Origin: Cercis canadensis
Taxonomy: Eukaryota > Streptophyta > Magnoliopsida > Fabales > Fabaceae
NCBI GenBank assembly: GCA_003255065.1
Contig: QAOA01004753.1
Location: forward strand, 393,321 to 457,320
Length of the DNA: 64,000 bases
Reading direction: 5' to 3'
Program-made: the position numbers and the translations under genes
In this document: positions 23,300 to 37,512 of the stretch, piece after piece
How positions within the stretch are numbered: the first letter of the stretch is position 1
How the letters are laid out: each line of letters starts with the position of its first letter
The notes under the pieces: generated by a model
Seen by the model: only the letters and a program-made list of their open reading frames with translations
Told to the model about the DNA's origin: nothing
The model's database searches: none

Positions 23300-24474
23300 A
23301 TCGGGTCTTCTGTTTAGTTTAGCTAGTGCCGATTTGAAGATTGGCTTCTACGACGGTTTTGGTTCGAGTGAAGGTTTGGATTTCTCTGGAAAGATTTGTA
23401 TTGGGGTCGGTTGCCTCTGTTTTAAGATCTTTGGGCTGGGGAGGGAATTTTAGCCCAGAATCTCTGTAAATACCCTTTCCTAAAGAGGTATTCGATGAGG
23501 TTCTGAAGGTTTCGGCAATTATTTGTGTCGTGGTCTCTTCCTCTGTGGAAAGCGCAGTAATTTTCCTTGTTCGACCTCGGCAATTATTTGTGTCGTGGTC
23601 TCTTCCTCTGTGGAAAGCGCAGTAATTTTCCTTGTTCGACCTACATCCTTTTTGGGCTGTAGGAGTTGGACGAGTTTTGTTTGGCATATTTCCTCTAGTA
23701 CTTGAGCTCTAGGTTGGTTCAGGGAGGTGTATGTTTCGTATCTAGGTTGGATAAGGAATTTTTCCCTTCTTCCTCCCCTTTTGTCTTCTTGAGATTTTTT
23801 ATCATTAGCTTTGTTTTTCTCTGTTTGGCCCAGCACCTCTTCAAGGTTAATATATTTAGCTGTCATAGTGAAGAGCTCTGACAGATTATTCGGTGGTTCA
23901 AGGGTTAGGTTTTCATATAGACTCCCAGGTCGGAGACTTGCCTAGATGGTATGCATTGGTTTGCGACTAAGTCCATTAGGTCTCAGACTTTGAAGGAGAG
24001 CTTGGTATATCGATTTATGTAGTCTTTCAAATGTTCATTTTCTTTCTGCTTGATGGTGGCTAGAATGGCAGAGGATTTTTTGTGAGTCATGCTCATGGAG
24101 AAACGGGCTTGAAAGAGCTTGGATGATTGATTAAAATTGGAAATGCTATTTTGGGAGAGATTTGAGAACCACTGAAGGGCTACTGTGCGGAGGGTAGTGG
24201 GAAAGGCCCAACACATGAGCTCATCATCAGTGTCACTCAAGAGCATGACAGAGTTATAATTTTCCAAGTTCTCCCTGGGGTTGGTCAACCCATCAAAAGG
24301 TTCCAGTTGGGACAACCTGAAATTGGTCAAAAGGGGGTAATCTAAGATAGGTTGAGTGAAAAGGTGTTTTCCCACTCTTTTTGGCTTTTCTGAGCTGGAC
24401 AGAGAAAACCTGGAAGAGTTGAAAATCTCAGATGACTTTTTCTCTACAGATGTGAAAAGAGGCTTTAGAGCCAC
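23300..24474 (-). pseudogene. Tat-element gag
   Basis: The N-terminal part (24474-23983) holds the Retrotrans_gag core: ILDYPLLTNFRLSQLEPFDG, CWAFPTTLRTVALQWFSNLS and LKDYINRYTKLSF. A zinc-knuckle-like YCAFHRGRDHDTNNC lies at about 23625-23580. A 65-bp exact tandem duplication (about 23512-23576 and 23577-23641) directly after the knuckle shifts the frame, since 65 is not a multiple of three. Confidence 0.8.
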
Positions 24475-24919
24475 TCAAGAGATTTCTTGGTGAGTCTCTC
24501 GTGTATTGTGACTTGCTGAAGGCTACATAGGTAGATGGCTAGTAGAGCGGTGATTCGCCCGAGGATTCAACCTCTCTAAGGCTCTCCTGCCTCTTAAGCT
24601 CGGCTATTTCCGCCTTGTCTGCTACTCTTTCTCGCTTCAAAGATTGAATTTCCTGGAAAAGGAAATTTAAGGTATCGCCTAATTGATTAGTGTAAGTTTC
24701 TCTAGAAGGGACATCCCTGACAGTTTCAAGATTGAATACGGGTCAGAGGATTAAGGATAGCGCCCTTAGGTTGATTTGCTAGGTGAATGGCTTTCTGGTG
24801 GATGTGGGGATGCCTTCCTGGATAGGAGAGGGATTGACTAAGATAGATGGATTATCTGTGTCCATGGCGCTCAACTCAAAATCAACCAAAGAGATTTGTA
24901 GGTAAGGAGAAAAATCGAA

Positions 24920-24940
24920 TTTCTTACAAACAATGCCAAA
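24920..24940 (-). other. Decayed primer-binding site
   Basis: Directly inside the 5' LTR the minus strand reads TTTGGCATTGTTTGTAAG. It resembles the TGGCGCCGTTTGTGGG seen at this place in Tat elements, with differences explained by C-to-T and G-to-A changes. The priming tRNA is not certain. Confidence 0.45.
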
Positions 24941-25255
24941 TGACGATGTTTGAGTTGGAGGTCAGATGCAATCTCAAAGATCGGGGAGGCCTCAAAAGTC
25001 GTGTAGGATCAAGCTAATCTGCACAAGTAGAAAAGAAAGAACGAGCTCCGAAGATTAAGTTAGGTCGGTTTGAGCTAAAAAATGATCATTATTGGTAGAA
25101 GAGTAAAAAATCTTATACTTGTAATGGATGGGCTATTTATAGAGGTTCTAAGAAAAACAAGGTGATGTACTAACAAGTTCAATTTGGGCTTCTGGTAAAA
25201 TAGACTTTTTGGTTTAATGGGCCTTGGGATTTGGGTTGACAATAAGGCCTCTACA
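24941..25255 (-). repeat. 5' LTR of the Tat element
   Basis: Starts TGACGATG and ends CTCTACA, pairing with 15021-15332. Gag lies on the inner side, on the minus strand. Confidence 0.85.
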
Positions 25256-25899
25256 AAAAAGTAATCAGCTGGTGACAAATAGTCAATGTCAGGATGATTT
25301 CCCAAAACAATCAAGAATCTAAAATAGAAGAAGGTAATTAAAGTTATAAATATTTCTTAATGGTTATTAAAATAAAATATTTTTTTTTTGTGAATTACAC
25401 TTTCTCAAATAAATTCTTCAATTATCCTTTTACATAGAACAATTATCATATGTTTTTAAATTACTATAGTGAGCATTCATACAATACAATATTTATTAGT
25501 GAGCACATGATGATTGTAAAATAAAAGACACTTAAAAGCGATTATTGTGAGTAAATAATAATAATTGGTAATCAAGAACAAAATGATTATTGTTTACTTT
25601 AAGCAAAAGATAATTTTAAAATATTTTATTGATCACCCAATAGAAACTTGAGTTACAAGACAATAATTCTCTCAAAATAATGATAGAGATATTTTGTAAA
25701 AAATCTCTCAATTAGCAAAAAGAAAAAGATTCTGTTAAAAAATTAAAAATGTTGAGACATAAGATTCCATGTCATGATCAGGAAGAACGGGACAAACGTT
25801 GGAATAAGAAAAGAGGAAATGGATAAGGTGGTCATTTGCGTCTATTTATGGACGTGGAAAGGGCAAAGGTATCCTTCTTAGAGAGGGCAGTTTTGAAAG
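25256..25899. other. Intergenic region upstream of the E2 gene
   Basis: AT-rich to about 25,830, then more GC-rich toward the presumed transcription start of the ubiquitin-conjugating enzyme gene. Likely promoter. No further element recognised. Confidence 0.5.
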
Positions 25900-26074
25900 G
25901 TAAGGGCTTTCGGAAGTTGAAAGAGAGGAAGCACTCGGGTTCGGTTCGGGAGCCTGGGCGGCTGTTGGATCGCCGCCTCGTAGCCGTTTCCTTGTTTCCT
26001 CTATTCCCTTTCCGATCGCCATTGTTGCACCTTCGCCTCTCAAAAATCTCTTCTTTCCACCTTCTTCGTCTCAG

Positions 26075-26298
26075 GTACTTCTCGATCTTCTTCTGTTTTT
26101 CCATTTCCTTCATTTTCTAGGGTTTCCTTTTCTATTCATGTTTCCTTCTCTCTCTTGGTTGAGATCTGTTATCTATGTGGTTGTGGGTGACTTTGTTTTA
26201 GCTCTATCATTTTACCATTTTAAGCGCTTAGCCTCCACATAAAATAATTCGGGTCACTTTTGACCAGTTATGATCAATGATTGGTTTTTCCGTTGCAG
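26075..26298 (+). other. 5' UTR intron of the E2 gene
   Basis: Donor CTCAG|GTACTT at 26075 and acceptor TTGCAG ending 26298, just upstream of the ATG at 26329. Leader introns often raise expression of constitutive plant genes; that role is inferred here. Confidence 0.6.
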
Positions 26299-26328
26299 GT
26301 TCTGATTTACTCAATCAGTTGAAGCACC

Positions 26329-29626
<3,298 letters not shown>

Positions 29627-30760
29627 TTGGTCTATAGACCTTGTACATTGGATGGTATCTATGAAGACTGTGTTGTGGGTTTGCTGTTGTCTCTTCCAGT
29701 TTTCTAGGGTGGCTTTTTGTTTCTTGTTTTGCGGGGGAGGTGGTGTTCAATTTGATAAAGAACTTTTGTTTAACCACTCTGTTGTATCATGATACAAAGG
29801 CACGAACAGGATGTTATTTGTGTCATGCTCTGTTGTCTGAGGCAATGTAGAAATAGTCATCTGTTACAAAGCTGTCTCATGGGTTTTCTCCAATGATAAT
29901 AGATGATGATAGGCGCCCTTTTCTCTATGTAGGAGCAATTGTAAAGGTCCTACCCCAGTCGTTTGCGTTTATCAGGAAACCTAGCCGTCCAAGTTTTGGA
30001 TCCCTAGTTAAGCTTATACTTTCATCTGCATTTCGTGTGTGGCTCTCTTTGCTTGTCTAGTATCTACTCTTGGGATAATATCAAAGCTTTGGAATTTTTA
30101 TTCTCAGTAACTAAGATGTAAAATAAGCATTTGTGGGAATGGACAAATGTTTCACTTTTATAAACCAAAGCTGTAAGATTATAGAGGTGTCACCTGCAAA
30201 GGTTGCCAACGTGCTAGCAAAACATCTCATTTTACTACTCCTTGGCCAGAGTCTGCATAGGTGCTCACCTCCCTCTTTGGTGTTAGTTGCCTTATTTGCA
30301 TCTGCTGTGCCAGCTTCCTCTCTTTGTTTGTCTGGTATCTACTCTTGGGATTTTCAGTTTTTGTTCTTGAGGAAATTTGGTGTATCAAATATCATCTTAG
30401 GAAATTAGTAGAAAAGTATGTTAAACATGACTTAGAAATGGTTAGCATTTTTTATACCTGTTGAAGCTCTCTGCCTAAGTAATTATCTTAACAAAAAAAA
30501 AAAACTCTTTTTAACTCTGGATCTGTCTCTTATACGGTTGCACATCTGTCTTGATTTTGTTCTTCTACCTAATATTACAATGTGGAACTGATGTCTGGTG
30601 ATACCTAAATTCATTACCTTCTCACTCCAGGCTGGCGAAATTGAAAGTTTCACCACTCTTTCATGCTATCCTGGCAGTTTGCTGTTTGTAGATTACTTTG
30701 ATTCACTCGTTGATATCAATCTTGGTATGATTTTAAATTTAATTGAGTTGAATTAGATTG
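29627..30760 (+). other. 3' UTR and downstream flank of the E2 gene
   Basis: Transcribed-looking mixed sequence after the stop, with no clear poly-A signal chosen. 30630-30750 contains an open stretch after a CTCCAG but I do not recognise it. Confidence 0.4.
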
Positions 30761-30937
30761 CTTTTAATTATTCAGGTCACATATTTTACCAACTTAACTA
30801 GTTTGAGGCTTTGACTTTGAGCTACTGTATAATTTTATTTTATTTTCTAGAAGATTTTTTTTTTTTTTTTGCTTTGAAAGAACATTGTAAGAGTTAATAG
30901 TCTTTGAGTTTATCTTATAAAAAAAAAAAATAGTCTG

Positions 30938-31745
30938 AGTTTATTATTCTTAGTGCTTGATGTTGGACGAAAAAGACAATTCAGTTTTAAATATAGGAAT
31001 TTTTAATTTGGTTCTTTCCACATCTAATGAAATGGCTACAATTTTTCTGTTAACATATTTTCTTCTTCTAATCAGTGTGAGAGTTAATATTAATAGTGTA
31101 TACAAGCATTATGATTTTTAATTAGATATAAGACTAATCTCGTTTGAAAGTTAGAGCAATTATGATTTTTTTTTCTCCTAACAATACTCTCATTAAACTT
31201 TGAACCCTTAACTACAACAAAAAATACACGTTTAAAATATAATTTATCTTATTTTTTCAAACAAATTTAAAAACAGTTGACTTATATATATGTCATTCAC
31301 ATATTAGTTATTTTCATGTGGTATAACATACTACATAAATACCAAAAGTATCTAAGAAACATCCCTGAGTTTATTATTCTTAGTGCTTGATGTTGGGTGA
31401 AAAAGACAATTCAGTTTTAAATATAGAGATTTCTAATTTGGTTCTTTCGGTATCTAATGAAATGACTATACACTTATTTTGTTAACATATTTTCTTCTTC
31501 TAATCAGTGTGAGAGTTAATATTAATAGTATATTAAGCATTAAACATTTCTTAGAGGGGTAATAGAAATCTAATACCATTTTTTTTTATTAATACTACAA
31601 GTGTCCTCACTTTATTTAATTAGGCATGAGATTAATCTCATTTGAATATTAGAATAATTATGATTTTTTCTCTTTCAACAATGCTCTCATTAAATCTCAA
31701 AATTTTTATCACAGCCAAAAATACACGCTCAAAATTTAATTTATT
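30938..31745. repeat. Old direct duplication, ~400-bp units
   Basis: 30938-31230 and 31365-31745 share CTGAGTTTATTATTCTTAG, then GACAATTCAGTTTTAAATAT and TCTAATCAGTGTGAGAGTTA, in the same order with many substitutions. 31235-31363 between them matches one arm of the inverted-repeat element at 32,371, so one unit received an insertion. No N lies at the junction, so this is probably real. Confidence 0.75.
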
Positions 31746-32370
31746 ACCAAATGAACAAAACACTTATTAATGAATACCATCTTTTAACTTAGGGAAACAA
31801 CCCCACCCATTTCTATTAGCCGCGTTAGATTGGGCCCATAAAGTCGAGGCTACCATTGATGACATGAACTGTAGTGGCCCACCGCACCAGCTCAACACGA
31901 ACATCATCACCACTCACCCTTTCCATCACAATTCACAACGTGATAACCACTTTCTATTTCTAATCTTGTGTGGTTATATTCACAAAACTCATTATTTCCA
32001 GTTTGTACTTTATGAATCCCACGTGACCCTCACTGATAGATTCAGATTCTAAGCCTATCTCTTTTATTATTATTATTATTATTATTTTGGTAAATTGTTT
32101 TCGGTTTCTTGCCTTCGATAGTAAGGAGTATCTTGACTGTTTCCTTGCAAGGAAACTGCACATTCATCGGTCAAAGTAATACAACTAAAAGACTAAAAAC
32201 AAAAACAAACAAAAAAATAGTCGCGCACGAAAAAAAAAAAAAAAATTCTTCTGAAGTTTGATTATTTGAGACAAAAAATTAAAATATTTTTTAACATTAT
32301 ATAATTATTATATTTAAAAAATGATAATTTTATGTTTGTTTTTATTAATATTATATTTTATTTAATGTTT

Positions 32371-33148
32371 AACGAGGATTCTATGATACTACGTAAGTAT
32401 GTCATACTACACTGACGTAGCAAGTATACATAATTTTCATATTTTATTATATATAAAATATAATTTATTTAATTTTTTAAACAAATTTAAAAATAGTTAA
32501 TTTATACACATGTTATTTATTTATTGGTTATTCTTATATAGTATAACATATTACATAAATACTAAAAGTATCTAAAAAACCTCCAATGTTTAAATATATA
32601 AAAATTTTATAATATTATATGTATATGTTATATTACATAATTATACATAATTTTTATATTTTATTTGATATAAAATTAATTTATCTTATTTTTTAAATAA
32701 ATTTAAAAATAATTAATTTATATACATATTCTTTATATATTAATTATTTTTTATATAGTTGATATACAATAAAATATTTAAAAAACTTTTTAAATATAGT
32801 ATAAATTAATTTATTTTTATTTAATATAAAATGAGTTAAAATTAAAAATAATTATATTAATTAAAAATAATTTAATTTATATTATATTTAAATATAAAAT
32901 AAAATATAAAAATAACAACTTATAATTAATTTAGGGAGGTTTCTTAGATACTTTTAGTATTTATGTAGTATGTCATACTACATAGAAATAACCAATAAAT
33001 GAATGACATGTGTATAAATTAACTGTTTTTAAGTTTGTTTAAAAAATTAAATAAATTATATTTTATATATAATAAAATATAAAAATTATGTATACTTGTC
33101 ATGTCAGTGTAGTATGATATACTTACGTAGTATCATAGAATCCCCGTT
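32371..33148. mobile_element. Foldback/MITE-like element with ~212-bp inverted arms
   Basis: The left arm (32371-32584) starts AACGAGGATTCTATGATAC. The right arm (32937-33148) is its reverse complement, ending GTATCATAGAATCCCCGTT. The middle (32585-32936) holds further shorter copies of the arm in both orientations. Both ends touch TTAA, a possible TSD. No coding capacity. Family not recognised. Confidence 0.75.
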
Positions 33149-33479
33149 AATTTATTTATATCTTGAACACTTTGTTTTAAGAGCTTGTGAATCTTTTCTT
33201 AGAAAAATGGATAATCTTTTGTTATCATATCTTTTAGGCAGCCTGATTAGAACATCGGTTTCTGCGTCGTCAACTTTGGACCGTTGCCGGTTCGTATCAA
33301 CACTAGTTGGATCTTAATTAACTAATTAATATTGCATTGCCCACATTATAAGTTAACTCTTTGGACGAATTGCCCACTTAATCTGTTATTAATCACCAGA
33401 AAATAAGGGCAATTTGGTCATTTCAATATTACTGGTTCAGATTAGGATATTATAAATTGTCTGGATTCAAAGCTGGATA

Positions 33480-34937
33480 ACCCCGAGTTATCCATTGGTT
33501 TGAGTTTGGATTTTTGTTTCTTTTTCAGAAGAAAATAGTCACGAAGAGGGAAGAGCTAAGAACGGAAGGTTCTTCCCAATTCGGAGCTATCGTAGTTTTT
33601 GAATTCAGAGATTCAAATTCAATAGCCAGCGTTTAGCTTCGTGGATCAAATCTGAAATTTTAGGTTTTTTTTCTTATTTTTCTGCTGTGTTGTTCCAGCT
33701 GTTAGGTATCAGAATCAAATCGATCTTAATTTAGAGGTAATTTTATCTTGACAGTGAAGTTTTTCCCTTACGTTGTGTGTTTCTTTCATTAGTAATCTAG
33801 TTGGGGTATAACTGTGTCTTATTTCCTGTTTTTGATGTTTGTTTTCTTCAATTTGTATCCCAAATATAGAAATTCTGTTAATAGAGGCAAACTATTTTGG
33901 TTACTACTTTCTCCCTTTTGTTCAAAGAACCAGACTTTTTTCTCTTTCGTTCTCTCAGCAACGAACTGATTTTCTGATGAAACAGTAGAGACCTGATTGG
34001 CGGGTCACACTGATTATACCCAATGAAGGGAGGCATTAGCTACATAATTCTCTTTACTTTGCATTTTAGGAACACTTGTGGCGTGCTTGGTAGGAGTGAA
34101 AATTGCGAGTATTGTATCTAGATATGTTGTCAATTTTCAACTAGTCCCCCTTGTCTCCTTCCGTTTTCACTTCTTTCTTACTCTAACGATTTTTCTCCAC
34201 TTGGAAAGTTTAAGAATGCAAGAAGTTATATAAAATGAGTTCAAGAGTATGTATTTATCTTTTTCTGCTTTTTCTTTTCCGGTCTGATTAAGGTATTATC
34301 AGGTTTCTTCTCTAACCTTTAATTCATTTATGATGTCCTTTTTAGAAAGATATCTAAGGAAGTGATAACTAATATTGATCTAATGTACATTTATAGTAGG
34401 AATGATATGACTTCTAAGTACTAATGTCTTAACCACCACATGGTTCAGAGATTTTTGTATAAATTTTGGTAGTGGGTTACATAATGATTTCATGATGCTT
34501 TAATAGCTTAATTCCCTTTATGGGATATTCAGAAGGGGGATATGACATGTTTGACCTGATTTTGGATTGAAAAAAAAAAATGCAGTGCCCGCTAACCAAA
34601 ATGGACTAGACTTATGAGCAGTAAAACTCATCACCCTGATGCTTTTAATGCACTGAAAGCTTCCTATTGTTGATTGTTCAAATCAAAGAATATATATTTT
34701 CTTATCTTGCTTTCATTTTTGCTTTTGCTCCGGTGTTGGTGTAATTTGCTGGCTGTTGCCCACTATTCAAATTCTGCATAGATTTATCAATCAATTTGTG
34801 ACTTACCTGTTGATTACTGTGCTTTCCTTAATTTAGATGGAAATGTGCTCTGCTGAAATTGGTGGTTTTTCTTGCTTTCAGGGCTCACTTATTATATTAA
34901 TCTTGCTATTAAATTTCACAAGTTTGCAGCCTTGAAT
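33480..34937 (+). promoter_or_regulatory. 5' leader and leader intron of the thioredoxin gene
   Basis: A leader exon appears to end at about 33737 (TTTAGAG|GTAATT). An acceptor TTGCTTTCAG ends at 34881, leaving about 56 bases of leader before the ATG at 34938. Transcript start is not determined. Confidence 0.5.
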
Positions 34938-37512
34938 ATGGGGAATTGCTTGGCTAAGGTGAGCAGATTTGAATACTTCAATCAGAATTTTATTATTATG
35001 CTCATTAAAATTTGAAGGCGTAAAGGTCTCTCTCTCTCACACACACAAGCTCACACACATACACATGTGATGATAAACTGTAAACTTAAAGAAATCACTC
35101 ATGCTTACAGCAGAATACATAAATTTTTCACTACGGCTGCAAATTATTTGAATGCAGCTCAGGTTGGCCGTAGCTTAGAAGGGCTTTTTGTTTTGCTTAT
35201 ATATTCATACATATATCATGATTCATGGATATTTGATCAATAGGGTTTATGAGGATGGCATAAGGAAACTCTATTGTTATAACTTGTACTGATATACTTT
35301 TTCTGCCCCTTCCGTTTTGGCCAAAAGTTTCTTATTGTGTAAGCCACAGCTAAGCATGAAATTTTACATCTTCTACCTGCCTATTTCAACTGTATTCTAG
35401 ATGTAAGTAAATCAGTAGCAAATAGATTACACAAGGATTGTAGAAAAGTATAATGGAGAAACAAAAGTAACAGGATGTGACAACTAATCAAAGTTTGGTG
35501 AGAATGAGAAATGGATACTTATTCTAGGCATGCTTGATTGCACTAACTTATCTGAATTTCAGTCAATTATCTCTATTGAAAATGGCAGAACATCACCTTC
35601 CCCCCCTCCCCCCCCCCCCCCCCCCTTTTTTCCCTTCCTTCATGACAGCGAGAGGGATGGGGGACTAATGAATGGTGATGAGTGATATTTTCCATGTTAC
35701 ATTTACTTGCTGAGCCAGATGATGTTAAAGAGGCAAATAACGTAAGAACTAATTTTCTACTCTCTCAAGTAACTTCAGTGAGTGTCCCAATTGTATGGAA
35801 ACTATCTACGCAACCCCTATATAGGGTGTACTCCAATACAACCACTGTAATCCAAGAGTTTGGTCTTATGTCGGCCTAGTAGCTTCCTGACATCTTTGTT
35901 CTAAGTTATTACTGGCTATTATGAAGGAACAAAGGAGGAAGAGTTCATATGTGTGATCAATCTGCTAGATTTTCAGAAGCTTGATGCTTAAAACTTCATA
36001 ATGTATCATTTTTACATCTTCTTTGAAAAGTTAATTAACAAAGATTTTGATGTTTTTAATGCTTGTAGTCTCCAACTAAGGATAACGAATCCGATCACCA
36101 TGTGGAGTTTGCTTCTGGCAATGTGCAACTTATTACCACCAAAGAATCCTGGGACCAGAAGTTGGCAGAAGCAAAGAGGGATGGCAGGATTGTAAGTATT
36201 TCCTCTTGTTTGTTTCAGTAGCACAGTGATACTAAATGTTATCTGAAGGCTTATTGCTATTTTGTTGTCTTGTTTGGCTGAATGATTAAATATTATAGTA
36301 TTTTACCATGTTTTACTACACATGTATTCTTGGTGACACCAATAAATCTGTATTTTGAGTGCTTGGCAGTAAAGCCCACCTATCATTAGTTGGTATAACT
36401 ACAAACAATTCCACATTTGAGAGTCCATATCACTAGATCTGATAGGAATAAATTTAAGATTTTAAGTGGAAGCACCAGACTTGGTATTGTCATGAGAAAA
36501 TTTTATGATTTACTCTTGTTAGGTTTATTAGAGAACTTTGTAAAGGGCAACCTGACATTGTCTCCTAAGACATGGCTATACCATGACAAGTCTAGTAATG
36601 GTGTAGAATGTGTTGCACTCTAGGTATGTCATAAATCGTCTTAGTGCAGATAGATTATGTCCTGATCTTCCTGCCATTTGAACACCTGATGCCCATTGCA
36701 GAATCCCCAGTTGCATCTCTCTTTGTCTCTCTCTCAATCTCTTACAAACACAAGCACATTTGCGCACAGAGACACTATTAAGTGGACCCTTCTGTTTCTT
36801 TTAAAACATATGACCATTTAGTTGCTCATACATTTTCCAGTATATTTTCTTTGCACTTTGTTTTGCCCCCTATGAGAGTCCTTTATTTTCTTTGTTACCA
36901 TGATTAATACTAAAGCTGTATGTTGAACAGGTGATTGCAAATTTCAGTGCAACATGGTGTGGTCCATGCAAAGTGGTTGCACCGTTTTTCTCCGAGTTAT
37001 CTGAGAAGTACCCTTCTTTGATGTTCTTAGTAGTTGACGTTGATGAACTAACTGTAAGTAATGGAGCTATGATCATTATTAGTTAATACTCTGTTGTGAT
37101 TATAGTGTTATGGGACATTTTAGTGCAACTAGTTGCGCCCTAAAATGTGGATATAAAAAGAGCTCAAGTGCCTTCGCAATGAATAAGTTCCTTCAACATT
37201 AGCTAGGTGACACAGAAATCTTCATCTAAAAATATATTAGCAAAGAGGAAATTTTTTTGAGTGATCATGTAATTTCCCCTTAGGTTGTTGTTATTGAGCA
37301 TATACTGTAGCATGACACTATTGATCCCTATTAAGTTTTTAACATGGTTTTGTATGTTGCAGGACTTCAGCACTTCCTGGGATATTAAAGCCACTCCAAC
37401 TTTCTTCTTTCTTAAAAATGGACAACAGATTGACAAACTTGTAGGAGCAAACAAGCCAGAGCTACAGAAGAAGATTGTTGCCATTACTGATTCAATTGTC
37501 CAACGTCAATAA
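34938..37512 (+). CDS. TRX-H9: Thioredoxin h9-like, membrane-anchored h-type thioredoxin
   Basis: Exons 34938-34958, 36069-36191, 36931-37053 and 37363-37512 give 138 residues. The first exon encodes only MGNCLAK: Gly2 and Cys4 fit N-myristoylation and S-acylation, as in Arabidopsis TRX h9, which is held at the plasma membrane and moves between cells. The redox site WCGPC is at residues 57-61 and the cis-proline (ATPT) at about 101. The remainder ([37 protein letters not shown]) matches subgroup h9 closely. It reduces target disulfides with electrons from thioredoxin reductase or glutaredoxin. Intron 1 contains a long poly-C tract. Orthology is well supported; membrane targeting is inferred from the N-terminus. 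Confidence 0.95.
35597..35640 (+). repeat. Poly-C / polypyrimidine tract in TRX intron 1
   Basis: About 27 pyrimidines, nearly all C, followed by T6 and more pyrimidines. The opposite strand is a G-run able in principle to form a quadruplex; homopolymer length may be unreliable. Confidence 0.8.

Larger units (their letters stand above)
15021..25255 (-). mobile_element. Tat-lineage Ty3/gypsy LTR retrotransposon
   Basis: Two LTRs (15021-15332 and 24941-25255) bracket gag, protease, RT, RNase H and integrase in that order on the minus strand. Beyond integrase lie two tandem-repeat blocks and an ORF on the opposite (plus) strand. Pol order, gag type, extra antisense ORF and 3' tandem repeats together fit the Tat lineage (Grande, Retand, Ogre relatives). 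All frames contain stops. LTRs have diverged substantially, so the insertion is old. Two single-N joins (15979, 18188) each add a probable false duplication; real length is about 9.5 kb. No convincing TSD: GAAGA on the left, AAAAA on the right. Confidence 0.85.

Noticed and set aside
15016..25260. Target-site duplication of the Tat element
   Set aside because: GAAGA and AAAAA do not match well enough; may be mutated or the flanks rearranged.
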